Positions 7,024-14,990 of a stretch of 33,127 nucleotides of DNA are shown in pieces (within the stretch, counting starts at the first letter, position 1; every line of letters begins with the position of its first letter). The position numbers and the translations under genes were made by a program. The notes under the pieces are model-generated. The model was not told the DNA's origin and did not search any database. It worked only from the letters and a program-made list of their open reading frames with translations. The stretch is taken from assembly GCA_944324655.1 (NCBI GenBank), contig CALUXF010000018.1:1-33127 (forward strand), read 5' to 3'. The stretch comes from Candidatus Avelusimicrobium aviculae (GTDB taxonomy: Bacteria > Elusimicrobiota > Elusimicrobia > Elusimicrobiales > Elusimicrobiaceae).

Positions 7024-8404
7024 GAATAAATATAAAAAAGCGTGTGTGATTGGCATTGGCCGCAGCGGGCGCGCCGCCGCCGTGCTGCTTAAAAAACAAG
7101 GTTTTGACGTATTAATCAGCGAAGAATCATTTATAGAGCATGCCGATTCTTTTAATCTTCCCTCCGGCGTTTTGGTGGAAACGGGCGGACATACCAAAGC
7201 GGTTTTTGAAAGTGATTTTATTGTAAAAAGCCCCGGTATTTTCCCGGCAAGCCCCGTGTTGCTGGAATGTAAAAAAAGGGGAATTCCCGTCTTTAGCGAG
7301 TTGGAAACCGCCCTGGCTTTTGCCCCTAAGGGCATTACCGTTTTTGCCGTTACCGGCACAAACGGCAAAACCACCACCACCGCTTTATTGGGTGAAATTT
7401 TGGACGAACACTGCCGGCGGGAAGGAAAAGGCCGCCAAACCTATGTATCCGGCAATATCGGCACGCCGGTTTCCAGCGTGGTGCAACAGCTTAAAAAGGG
7501 GGATTTTTTAATAATAGAAGTGTCCAGCTATCAGCTGGAAGACAGTACATACTTCCGCCCTAAATACGCCTGTATTCTAAATGTAACGCCGGACCATTTG
7601 GACCATCACGGCGGAATGAAAAATTATATTAAAGCCAAAGCCAAAGTGTTTAAAAACCAGCGGGAAGGCGATGTGTTGGTGTTAAACGGGGCGGACGCGG
7701 CCTGCGCGCAAATATCCGGCAAGGCAAAAGGGGAGTTGCTGGCTTTTTCCACCCATCCCAACCATTTATTGAAAACCGATGTGTTTTTTGACGGAGACGA
7801 AATCATCTTTAGCGAAGGACACCAACTGCGCCCGCCGCATTTAAAAGGAATTCACAATGTGGAAAACGCCATGGCCGCCGCCTTAATGGCTTTTGCGGCC
7901 GGGGTGGCTCCCGCTACCGTGCAAGCGGTTTTTGAGCGCTTCCACGCCATGGAACATCGTATTGAACAATTTGCCCACCACGGCGGCGTGGTGTATGTAA
8001 ACGATTCCAAAGCCACTAATGTGGATTCTACCGTTACCGCTTTAAAATCATTTGATAAAAACCGCAATATATGGCTTATTTTGGGCGGGCGTGACAAAGG
8101 GGCTTCTTACGCGCCGTTAATTCCGCTGTTGCGGGAGCGCTGCAAACGGATTTTATCTATTGGGGAAGCCATGGATAAAATAGACGGTGAGTTGGGAAAA
8201 CTTTTCCCCATTACGCGCTGCTGGGACTTGCCCCGCGCGGTGGACTATGCTTTTGAAAACGCCGTCAGGGGAGACATTGTGCTTCTTTCCCCGGCGTGCG
8301 CCTCTTTTGACCAGTTTAAAGATTTTGAGGAGCGCGGCCGCGTGTTTAAACAACTAGTGAATACACGCATTTTCGCTTCCCGTATGGATGGCAAGAAAAA
8401 ATAA
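7013..8404 (+). CDS. murD: UDP-MurNAc-L-alanine:D-glutamate ligase
   Basis: 463 residues. MurD adds D-Glu to UDP-MurNAc-L-Ala, the step before MurE. Seen: an N-terminal Rossmann-like domain (VIGIGRSGRAAAVLLKKQG), the P-loop VTGTNGKTTTT (near residue 115), the EVSSYQLE segment, NVTPDHLDHHGGMKNY, and a C-terminal domain with VNDSKATNVDST and LSPACASFDQF, both diagnostic of MurD. The start is a GTG at 7013 with GGAG eight bases upstream and inside the end of murE, so translation is probably coupled. A strong terminator follows and separates it from the convergent murC. Confidence 0.96.
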   Translation: MFHKNKYKKACVIGIGRSGRAAAVLLKKQGFDVLISEESFIEHADSFNLPSGVLVETGGHTKAVFESDFIVKSPGIFPASPVLLECKKRGIPVFSELETALAFAPKGITVFAVTGTNGKTTTTALLGEILDEHCRREGKGRQTYVSGNIGTPVSSVVQQLKKGDFLIIEVSSYQLEDSTYFRPKYACILNVTPDHLDHHGGMKNYIKAKAKVFKNQREGDVLVLNGADAACAQISGKAKGELLAFSTHPNHLLKTDVFFDGDEIIFSEGHQLRPPHLKGIHNVENAMAAALMAFAAGVAPATVQAVFERFHAMEHRIEQFAHHGGVVYVNDSKATNVDSTVTALKSFDKNRNIWLILGGRDKGASYAPLIPLLRERCKRILSIGEAMDKIDGELGKLFPITRCWDLPRAVDYAFENAVRGDIVLLSPACASFDQFKDFEERGRVFKQLVNTRIFASRMDGKKK

Positions 8405-8428
8405 TTTCTAAGAAATAAACGGCAAATA

Positions 8429-8456
8429 AAAACCCCCGCTTAACGGCGGGGGTTTT
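8429..8456. terminator. Bidirectional terminator between murD and murC
   Basis: The hairpin CCCCCGC/GCGGGGG has a loop of six bases, an A-run on the left and a T-run on the right, so it can stop both converging transcripts. Confidence 0.9.
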
Positions 8457-8459
8457 AAA

Positions 8460-9875
8460 TTATTTGCTGTAAGCCATACAACAGTTGCCCAGCAGGCAGT
8501 CTTTACAAGTACCTGGTTTTTTGTGTTCACGCAAAGCGTCCACAATTTTGCGGGCAAAGTCCGTCAGGGTGGGGTCCCGCGCGCCCAACACAAGTATCAC
8601 GTCCCCCGGTTGGGCGCTGGCGGCAATATCGGCCAGCAGGCGTTCACGGCAGGAATCATATGTTACTTTTACGCCCCGTGCGCGCAGTCCTTCGTAAATG
8701 GTTTGGCAGCTTACGCCCGGGGGGATTGTGCCGCCGGGGTAGTATACTTCCGTCAGCCACAGGTGGTCGTCCGTGCCGATGTGTTTGGCAAAACTTTCCA
8801 CAAACTCTGGCGCCAGTAATTTAACGGAAGCAAAAGCATGGGGTTGGTAAAAAGCCAAAACCCGTTTTCCGCGCAGGTGGGCGGCGTCTATCGTGGCTCC
8901 CAATTTGTGCGGGTTGTGGGCAAAATCATCAATTACTTCTATTTTATTGTACGTTCCCACGCTGGCAAAGCGCCGCGCGATGCCCGTAAATTTATTTAAA
9001 GCTTTGGCGCAGGTTTCCAAATCAACGCCCATTTCCAAGGCGGCGGCTACCGCCGCGGTGGCGTTGGCCACGTTATGCAGCCCCGGAATATGCAGGCGGA
9101 ATTCCTGCCCGTTAATCGTAAAGTCGGAACCAAACCCGTCTGCTTTAATGGCGGAGGGATGTATGTCCCCGCGGGTAAGGCCAAAGGTTTTGGCGTCTCC
9201 GGCAATTGCCGTCAGGTTGGGCTCTTCGGCATTGATAATGGCTTTTTTGCAGTGGCTGATAAATTGTTTAAAGTAGCCTTGCAAGACGTCAATTTCTTTG
9301 TGGTCTTTTTGCAAATTTAAGCAAATGCCCAAATGCGGGCGGTATTGCACGATAGAGCCGTCGCTCTCGTCTGCCTCAATAACCAGGATGTCGCTGTCTC
9401 CTTTGTATACATTGCCAAAAACGTCTTGGTCTTTTTGTAAGGAAAGAATGGCAGCCCCCGTGATGACAGACGGGCTTAACCCCGCAAAAGCCAAAATATC
9501 GTATACCATGGCGGTGGTGGTGCTTTTGCCGCTGGTGCCGGATACGGCAATGGTGCGGTGCTCTCCCACGTGTTTGGCAAGAAGGTCTGAACGGTGGATA
9601 ATTTTAATACCCAGCTTTTTGGCTTTTTTAATTTCCGGGTTGTCTTCTTCTATGGCGGAAGAAAGAACCACCAGTTCGGTTGTTTCGTCAATGCCGCTTC
9701 CGTCTTGAGGGAATAGGGCTATGTTTAATTTTTTTAAATAATCCCAAAGGGCCAAATCCGTATATCCCTTGCTGATTAGGCGGTCAGAACCGGTTACGGT
9801 GTCTTTTCCCATCGCGTGCAGCTGCGCCAAGGCGCTCATACCCACGCCGCCAATTCCTACGAAGTGAATTTTCAT
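8460..9875 (-). CDS. murC: UDP-N-acetylmuramate--L-alanine ligase
   Basis: 471 residues. MurC adds the first stem-peptide residue, L-Ala, to UDP-MurNAc. Seen: the glycine-rich start HFVGIGGVGMSALAQL, SSAIEEDNPE, a P-loop with the variant GTSGKSTTT (GTHGKTTT is usual), EADESDGS, GLHNVANATAA, the FTGIARRF segment, DDFAHNPHKL and QPHAF. These favour MurC over the related recycling ligase Mpl, although the P-loop and QPHAF are atypical. The tail has a cluster of cysteines (CKDCLLGNCC), an odd feature that could bind metal or be incidental. It is the last gene of dapA-asd-dapB-murC; its ATG overlaps the dapB stop by four bases (ATGA). Confidence 0.87.
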   Translation of the reverse strand: MKIHFVGIGGVGMSALAQLHAMGKDTVTGSDRLISKGYTDLALWDYLKKLNIALFPQDGSGIDETTELVVLSSAIEEDNPEIKKAKKLGIKIIHRSDLLAKHVGEHRTIAVSGTSGKSTTTAMVYDILAFAGLSPSVITGAAILSLQKDQDVFGNVYKGDSDILVIEADESDGSIVQYRPHLGICLNLQKDHKEIDVLQGYFKQFISHCKKAIINAEEPNLTAIAGDAKTFGLTRGDIHPSAIKADGFGSDFTINGQEFRLHIPGLHNVANATAAVAAALEMGVDLETCAKALNKFTGIARRFASVGTYNKIEVIDDFAHNPHKLGATIDAAHLRGKRVLAFYQPHAFASVKLLAPEFVESFAKHIGTDDHLWLTEVYYPGGTIPPGVSCQTIYEGLRARGVKVTYDSCRERLLADIAASAQPGDVILVLGARDPTLTDFARKIVDALREHKKPGTCKDCLLGNCCMAYSK

Positions 9876-10546
9876 TTTTGCTTTTCCTTAAGTTTAAATT
9901 TAGCGTAATCAGACATGGTGTAGAAGCCCGCTTCTCTCTGCATAAGCCACAGGGCGATATGCAGGGCGGAATCGGCAAACAAATCCCGGTTTAAGGCTTT
10001 GTGCTCCAGGGTGATTGCGTCCAACGCACAGCCAAAAGTAACGCGGTGCGTACCTACGGTTTCCCCTATGCGTTCATAGGTTACCTTTTCCCAAGGCTGG
10101 TGAAGGGCGTCCGCCAGTTTTTTAGCGGTGCCGCTGGGGGCGTCCTTCTTATGCACGTGGTGTATTTCGTGCATGGCAATTTCATAACCCGGGAACATGC
10201 GCGCGGCGGTTTTGGCCAGTTCGGTAAAGAAATACACGCTCAGGCTTACGTTCGGCGCGTAGAACACGGGGATTTTATCTTCTTCCTGCATTTGGAAAAG
10301 GAAAGTTTCCGGCAAGTTGGTGGTGCCGGTTAAAAAGGGTTTTTTCTTCTCTCGCGCCAGGTAGAAAGCTTCCTGCGCTCCTTGCGGGGAGGAAAAATCA
10401 ATCACGCAGTCAAACCGGGCGGGCAGCGCGTCCCCCGCTTCGTGCAAAGCGGCCACGCTAAGGCCCAAGGAAGGCGTACTTTCTATAATGCGGGCCATGG
10501 CTTGCCCCATTTTTCCCTTGCCGCCGTTTATTAAAATGGATTTCAT
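9872..10546 (-). CDS. dapB: 4-hydroxy-tetrahydrodipicolinate reductase
   Basis: 224 residues. DapB reduces the DapA product with NAD(P)H in the DAP/lysine pathway. Seen: the nucleotide-binding loop NGGKGKMGQAM (GxxGxMG), VIDFSSPQG, LTGTTN, APNVSLSV and the catalytic segment HEIHHVHKKDAPSGTA with His129-His130 and Lys133. It is a little shorter than the typical 240-270 residues but complete in motifs. The ATG overlaps the asd stop by one base (TAATG) and has GGAG upstream. It supplies meso-DAP for MurE encoded just beyond murC. Confidence 0.95.
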   Translation of the reverse strand: MKSILINGGKGKMGQAMARIIESTPSLGLSVAALHEAGDALPARFDCVIDFSSPQGAQEAFYLAREKKKPFLTGTTNLPETFLFQMQEEDKIPVFYAPNVSLSVYFFTELAKTAARMFPGYEIAMHEIHHVHKKDAPSGTAKKLADALHQPWEKVTYERIGETVGTHRVTFGCALDAITLEHKALNRDLFADSALHIALWLMQREAGFYTMSDYAKFKLKEKQK

Positions 10547-11421
10547 TAAAATTTCTCCAAGAGCAGTTCCACAATTTGCCGTGCGTTCATGGCGGCGCCT
10601 TTTAACAGGTTGTCAAAGGTGATAAAGTAGTGGATGATATTGGGTTCATATAAATCCCGGCGCAGGCGGCAGGCATAGGTGGTTTCCTGGCCGCTGGCTT
10701 GTTTGGGGGTGATGATGTCGTCCGTATATTTTAAATTGGGGAAAGTGTTCATAAGTTTTTTAATTTCGTCCAAATCGACCGGTTTGTCCAGCTTGACGGT
10801 TACGCCTAAGGAGTGGGAATTTTCCACCGCTACGCGCACTGTATGCGGATAGACTTTTACATGCGGCAGGTCTAAAATTTTGCGGGTTTCAAAAATGCCT
10901 TTTAGTTCCTCGCTGGTATAACCGTTAGGCTGTATGGAGCCTATTTGCGGCACGCAGTTGTTGGCGTATAAAGAGCCGGGGGTGTGAAAGTCTTCCAGCA
11001 GTTTTTTCCCGCCGCCGCTGATGGCTTGGTAAGAACAAAAGAAAATTTCCGAGGGCGTATAATGCCCGCGCAGGGCGGCCAGCGTCATTACTAAGCCGGT
11101 GGTGGTGCAGTTGGGGCTGGCGATGAGGCGCGTGTCTGCGGTAATGGTTTGGGGATTGATTTCCGGTATTACCAGGGGAACGTCTTTCTCCAAGCGAAAT
11201 TCGGAAGACATATCCACTATAAAACGCACTTTGTCTTTTAATTGTTGCGCCAATACGCGTGAGTCCGGGTTATCCGTACACAATACGGCTATATCCAGGG
11301 GAGTAATGTCGTCTTTTCTGCCAAAAGTTTTGGTTTCAAACGGGGTTTTGATTTTTTGAAATTCGGCCAGCAGTTTTTGCCCTACCATGCCGTTAATGCC
11401 AATAATACCTACGGTTTTCAT
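10546..11421 (-). CDS. asd: Aspartate-semialdehyde dehydrogenase
   Basis: 291 residues. Asd reduces aspartyl phosphate to aspartate semialdehyde, feeding DapA and also the threonine/methionine branch. Seen: the NADP loop GINGMVGQKLL, nucleophile Cys105 in SPNCTTTGLV, SGGGKKLLED, PQIGSIQPNGYT, ETRKIL and catalytic-type His203 in VENSHSLGV (VxxGHS is usual). The protein is shorter than common Asd forms (330-370), mainly in the N-terminal half, but no motif is lost. AGAGGA lies upstream of the ATG. It sits 11 bases after dapA and overlaps dapB by one base. No aspartokinase gene is in the window. Confidence 0.94.
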   Translation of the reverse strand: MKTVGIIGINGMVGQKLLAEFQKIKTPFETKTFGRKDDITPLDIAVLCTDNPDSRVLAQQLKDKVRFIVDMSSEFRLEKDVPLVIPEINPQTITADTRLIASPNCTTTGLVMTLAALRGHYTPSEIFFCSYQAISGGGKKLLEDFHTPGSLYANNCVPQIGSIQPNGYTSEELKGIFETRKILDLPHVKVYPHTVRVAVENSHSLGVTVKLDKPVDLDEIKKLMNTFPNLKYTDDIITPKQASGQETTYACRLRRDLYEPNIIHYFITFDNLLKGAAMNARQIVELLLEKF

Positions 11422-11432
11422 GAAGAGTCCTC

Positions 11433-12317
11433 TTAAATAAAAAGATTGGCGTCTGCTTTTTCAAGCAAAGCGTCTATTTTGCTTTTGGTTTCTTTTGCTA
11501 TCGGGCCCAAAGGCAGGCGCACCGTTTCCCCGCACACGTTCAAACGCGCCAGGATGTATTTTACGCAAGTGGGGTTGGTTTCAAAATAACACGCTTTAAT
11601 AAGAGGATAAAGCGGTTTGTAAATTTCCCACGCTTTTTGCGTGTCACCCTTCTGGAAAGCTTTGTATACGGCTACGAACGCCGGGGCAAAGATGTTTGCC
11701 GCCGCACTGATGATGCCGCTGGCCCCAATAGAAAGAAAAGACAGGAACATATCGTCATTTCCGCACAGATAGTTTACTGTATCCGCGTGTTTGACGGCAA
11801 AATCCGTTACCGCGGCCATATCGTAATCTGATTCTTTCACCGCGCGGATTTGGGGCACCTGCTCCAGCAATTGGTTCATCACCGCGGCAGGCACTTTTAA
11901 GCCGGTTCTGCCCGGAATGTGATACAGCACAATGGGCGTACCCAGCTGGGCAACCGCCTGATAATGGGCGATGAGCCCGGCCGGATTGGGTTTATTGTAG
12001 TAAGGGGTTACTACCAAAACGCCGTCCGGCTTGTAACCCAACGCCATGCGGGTGTTTTCCAGCGTGGTTACCGTGTTGTTTGTGCCGGTGCCAATGATGA
12101 TTTTTACCCGTCCGTTAATTTTATTTACGGCAAAATCCAATAAATCTTGTTTTTCTTTTGCGGTCATGGTGGCCGCTTCCGCGGTGGTTCCCAGCAGAAC
12201 CAGTCCGTCCACTCCGGCTTTTATTTGCGTTTCCAGCAAAGCCCCTAAGGCGGGGTAATCAATATTGCCGTTTGCGTCAAACGGCGTAATGAGCGCGGTA
12301 TAAACCCCGGTAAACAT
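11433..12317 (-). CDS. dapA: 4-hydroxy-tetrahydrodipicolinate synthase
   Basis: 294 residues, normal length. DapA condenses pyruvate with aspartate semialdehyde, the committed step to DAP and lysine. Seen: the TIM-barrel family features GTTAEAATM (44-52 region), TPYYNKP, Tyr132 in VLYHIPGRTG, Schiff-base Lys161 in AVKESDYD and a late LPLGPI. First gene of the minus-strand dapA-asd-dapB-murC operon. A strong Shine-Dalgarno (GGAGGAGG) precedes the ATG. No lysine riboswitch (L box) is present: the untranslated leader is only about 40 bases if the upstream -10 box is right. Confidence 0.96.
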   Translation of the reverse strand: MFTGVYTALITPFDANGNIDYPALGALLETQIKAGVDGLVLLGTTAEAATMTAKEKQDLLDFAVNKINGRVKIIIGTGTNNTVTTLENTRMALGYKPDGVLVVTPYYNKPNPAGLIAHYQAVAQLGTPIVLYHIPGRTGLKVPAAVMNQLLEQVPQIRAVKESDYDMAAVTDFAVKHADTVNYLCGNDDMFLSFLSIGASGIISAAANIFAPAFVAVYKAFQKGDTQKAWEIYKPLYPLIKACYFETNPTCVKYILARLNVCGETVRLPLGPIAKETKSKIDALLEKADANLFI

Positions 12318-12366
12318 AAACCCTCCTCCGTGCGACAGCGCGGGTTTTTAAAATTTGGATAAAAAT

Positions 12367-12375
12367 ATTCTAGCA
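12367..12375 (-). promoter_or_regulatory. Extended -10 promoter of the dapA operon
   Basis: On the minus strand TGC-TAGAAT runs from 12375 to 12367, about 50 bases before the dapA ATG. It belongs to the same TGn-TAnAAT type seen before other genes here. No clear -35 box. Confidence 0.45.
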
Positions 12376-12385
12376 ATTTAAATTG

Positions 12386-12391
12386 TATAAT
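12386..12391 (+). promoter_or_regulatory. -10 box of sppA
   Basis: A consensus TATAAT directly preceded by AAATTG lies 29 bases before the sppA ATG. It is 11 bases from the opposing dapA -10 box, so the divergent promoters are closely packed. Confidence 0.45.
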
Positions 12392-12420
12392 GAATTAAGA
12401 TTTTACCGGAGAGGATTTTT

Positions 12421-13638
12421 ATGACCATGAATACCGAAGATTGGAAAGACGCTTTTCCCACGTCTCCCAACCAAGACAAATTAGAAAAAACCTGGGAAAA
12501 GCGCTTGCTGGAAAATGAACAGACAGCGTCTACTTTAGGGCTTCCCGCCCCGTTAAAGCCGCAGCCTTTGCCTATTCCGCAGGATGCGGCGCATCCGTCC
12601 CGTTTGCAAGAAAAAGAGAATACCCCGCAGCAAAAGCCGTCCTCCCAGCCTCATAAAGGGGTTTCGTTCTCCGGGCGCAGTTTTTGGAGCACGCTTTTAC
12701 TGTTGGCGTTTGTGGTTTCTTCCGTTTGCGGGGTGATGCTGGTGTTAAAGCCCGGCGTTTCCTGCCCGGAAGTGAAAGACACGGCTGAAAAAACGGCTTT
12801 GGTGGGAAATTTAAACAAAAAAGCCCAACCGGGCATTGCTTGGATAAAAATCCGCGGGGTTATCGCGGAAAGCAATGACTCCAGCCCTTTTTCCCGCAAC
12901 CAAGGGGCTTCCGCCATTGCCAAAAGCATTCGTTCCGCGGCGGCGGATAAAAACGTAAAAGCCATCGTGTTGGATATCAATTCCCCCGGGGGGACGGTCG
13001 CTTCCGTTCAAAATATTTACGGGGAATTGCAAAAAGCCAAGCAACAGGGTAAAAAAATTGTGGCGCTGTTTCGCGATGTGGCAGCCAGCGGCGGATTCTA
13101 TGTGGCTATGGCCGCGGATAAAATTGTGGCCGAGCCCGGTACGATTACCGGTTCCGTGGGGGTTATTATGCAAACCAGCAATTTGGAAGGCTTGTTTGAT
13201 AAGCTGGGCATTAAAATAACGCCTATTACTTCCGGAAAATATAAAGATATGGGTTCTTATGCCCGCTCGATGACTGAAGCTGAAAAAGCGTTGCTTCAGG
13301 ATATGGTAAGCGAGACGTACGGCCAATTTTTTGCCGCCGTCAAAGCCGGGCGCCCCAATGTGAAGCCAGAGGATTTAACCGAATATACCGACGGCCGCGT
13401 ATTTACCGGTGAACGGGCTTATAAACTGGGCTTTATTGATAAATTGGGCGGGGAAGAGGAAGCCCGCCTGCTGGCCGGGGAATTGGCGGGGTTGGAAGAC
13501 CCTAAAATCCTCACTCAGCGCGGAGAGGGATTAAGAGAGTTCTTCTTCTCTTTGGGCAGCGGTATGGACAGCCGCGCCCTGGCTAAACAGCTGGAAAGCC
13601 TTACCACCCCCAGCGTATCTTATTTGTGGATGAACTAG
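12421..13638 (+). CDS. sppA: Signal peptide peptidase SppA (short form)
   Basis: 405 residues. SppA is a membrane-bound Ser/Lys protease that degrades leftover signal peptides. An unusual hydrophilic N-terminal tail of about 85 residues, rich in Pro and Gln, precedes one membrane segment (about 88-110). The protease part has DINSPGGT, nucleophile Ser223 in VAASGGFYV, GSVGVIMQ and the lysine-bearing SGKYKDMGSYA (271-281). The size matches the single-domain 36K type of Gram-positives, not the double-domain E. coli form. GGAGAGG lies before the ATG at 12421; a second in-frame ATG at 12427 is possible. Clearing signal peptides fits a genome with many exported proteins. Confidence 0.9.
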   Translation: MTMNTEDWKDAFPTSPNQDKLEKTWEKRLLENEQTASTLGLPAPLKPQPLPIPQDAAHPSRLQEKENTPQQKPSSQPHKGVSFSGRSFWSTLLLLAFVVSSVCGVMLVLKPGVSCPEVKDTAEKTALVGNLNKKAQPGIAWIKIRGVIAESNDSSPFSRNQGASAIAKSIRSAAADKNVKAIVLDINSPGGTVASVQNIYGELQKAKQQGKKIVALFRDVAASGGFYVAMAADKIVAEPGTITGSVGVIMQTSNLEGLFDKLGIKITPITSGKYKDMGSYARSMTEAEKALLQDMVSETYGQFFAAVKAGRPNVKPEDLTEYTDGRVFTGERAYKLGFIDKLGGEEEARLLAGELAGLEDPKILTQRGEGLREFFFSLGSGMDSRALAKQLESLTTPSVSYLWMN

Positions 13639-13645
13639 AGGCCTT

Positions 13646-14206
13646 ATGCACCATTTGTTACAAGCCTACTTTCTATATATGAAAGACCCGCGGGAAGGAT
13701 TGGAACGTTTGTTTGCTTCCCGCGCGTATGGGGCGGCTTTGCTGGGGTACTTGGCGGCCGCACTGTCTACTGTATGTATTTTTAACGCGGGGGACGGCAT
13801 TGGCCTGTTTTCTTTCCTGTTTAAAACCGCTGTTTGGTTTGTAACGGAAATTTTGTTGGGTGTGGTCATGTCCTCCTGCGCGGCCTTGTTTTTGGATTTT
13901 TCCGGAAAGAAGGCTTCCCCTGCGGAACTGTTCATTTTAATAGGAACGGCCGGCTTTATTAAAGGGCTGTTGATCGCCGCCAGCGTAATCGCTTTGGCGG
14001 CACCGGCGGTGTCCTTTATTGTGCCGCTGATGGTGCTGGCCGTTTTAGGGCTGCAGTTAGGGTATTTGCTTCGCAACATCAGCCGTATGTGGCAAGTAGG
14101 TGGCTGGCGGGCATGCGGAGCCGTGTTCTTTTGCGCGGTACCTTCCGTTGCGGGTGCGGCGCTGGCCGGGATATTTTTCATTTGGGGTTTGGTTTTGCTG
14201 TTTTAA
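13646..14206 (+). CDS. Yip1-like multi-pass membrane protein
   Basis: 186 residues, almost all hydrophobic, with about five predicted membrane segments (roughly 30-50, 60-85, 95-120, 125-147, 160-185). The short amphipathic start (YMKDPREGLERLF) followed by helices resembles bacterial Yip1/DUF1282-type proteins, but no catalytic motif is present and the function is unknown. It starts seven bases after the sppA stop with AGAGG upstream, so it is cotranscribed with sppA. A terminator follows. Confidence 0.65.
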   Translation: MHHLLQAYFLYMKDPREGLERLFASRAYGAALLGYLAAALSTVCIFNAGDGIGLFSFLFKTAVWFVTEILLGVVMSSCAALFLDFSGKKASPAELFILIGTAGFIKGLLIAASVIALAAPAVSFIVPLMVLAVLGLQLGYLLRNISRMWQVGGWRACGAVFFCAVPSVAGAALAGIFFIWGLVLLF

Positions 14207-14228
14207 TGGGTTTTGTCTCCCATGTTAT

Positions 14229-14257
14229 CCCGCCGCGGAAACGGCGGGATATTTTTT
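14229..14257 (+). terminator. Terminator of sppA and the Yip1-like gene
   Basis: The hairpin CCCGCCG/CGGCGGG (14229-14235 with 14242-14248) has a six-base loop and is followed by ATATTTTTT. Confidence 0.85.
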
Positions 14258-14290
14258 GCATAAAATACCAAACAAAAGAAAAATTGTTTA

Positions 14291-14315
14291 TGGTATAATA
14301 TACTTACCGGTAGGT
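14291..14315 (+). promoter_or_regulatory. tetR promoter with probable TetR operator
   Basis: An extended -10 box (TGG-TATAAT, 14291-14299) is followed at once by ACTTACCGGTAGGT (14302-14315), an inverted repeat with six of seven half-site bases matching around a CG centre. The position across the transcription start suits self-repression by the TetR protein encoded downstream. Confidence 0.5.
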
Positions 14316-14339
14316 AGACCACAAACCGGCGGTTTTATT

Positions 14340-14990
14340 ATGAAACAAAACGAACATCCAAAAACAGACAAACAAGACCGGGAGCGGCGCATGCGCCACG
14401 CCATTAAAAAAGCGGCTTTTTTTCTAATGGCGGAAAAAGGGATTGACCAAGTATCCATGCGTGAAATTGCCGAAAAGGTAAAAGTAACCAAGCCGGTATT
14501 GTATTATTATTTTAAAAACAAAGAGGACCTTTGCCGCAGCATCGTAGACGAGCACGAGGAGCGTTTTTTTGCCATGATGGAAGACGCCTACTCCAAGGGG
14601 CATAATTTAGAGGAAGTATTAAATTTATTATTGCAGGCGCACATGGAATTTTTCCGAAAAAGCCCGGTAAACTCTAAATTTGTCATGCAAATGATTGCTT
14701 ATACTCTTAACCGCAAATTCCCGGCGGAGCAAAGAAGACCTTTGCCTGAAGTTGTATTAGGGAAATACTTAGCCCAAAAGGAAGGGGTGCATCATTTGCC
14801 CGCCGGAGCGGCGCAGGATATCAGCCGGTTAATTTCCGCCTTGTTTTTTAAGGTAATGCTCAATGCCTATGTGAATACTTATGTTCATGGGGGCGCTGTT
14901 CCCGCCACATATGACGAAGAAGTCATTTCCCGCACCGTGCGGATCATTTTATTAGGTGTTAAAAGATATTATGAAGATAAGAAAAAATAA
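14340..14990 (+). CDS. TetR/AcrR-family transcriptional regulator
   Basis: 216 residues. The N-terminal helix-turn-helix (about 20-65) is typical: IKKAAFFLMAEKGIDQVSMR, EIAEKVKVTKPVLYYYFKNK, EDLC. The C-terminal two-thirds is a variable all-helical ligand domain. The frame runs open far upstream through the previous gene, but the ATG at 14340 places the domain normally. The gene overlaps tolC by 20 bases, and a palindrome lies over its own promoter, so it probably represses itself and the downstream efflux operon until a ligand binds. The ligand cannot be told from sequence. Confidence 0.92.
   Translation: MKQNEHPKTDKQDRERRMRHAIKKAAFFLMAEKGIDQVSMREIAEKVKVTKPVLYYYFKNKEDLCRSIVDEHEERFFAMMEDAYSKGHNLEEVLNLLLQAHMEFFRKSPVNSKFVMQMIAYTLNRKFPAEQRRPLPEVVLGKYLAQKEGVHHLPAGAAQDISRLISALFFKVMLNAYVNTYVHGGAVPATYDEEVISRTVRIILLGVKRYYEDKKK

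Noticed and set aside
12318-12420. Lysine riboswitch (L box) before dapA
   Set aside because: The leader from the likely promoter to the ATG is about 40 bases, far too short, and no L-box motifs or terminator are seen.
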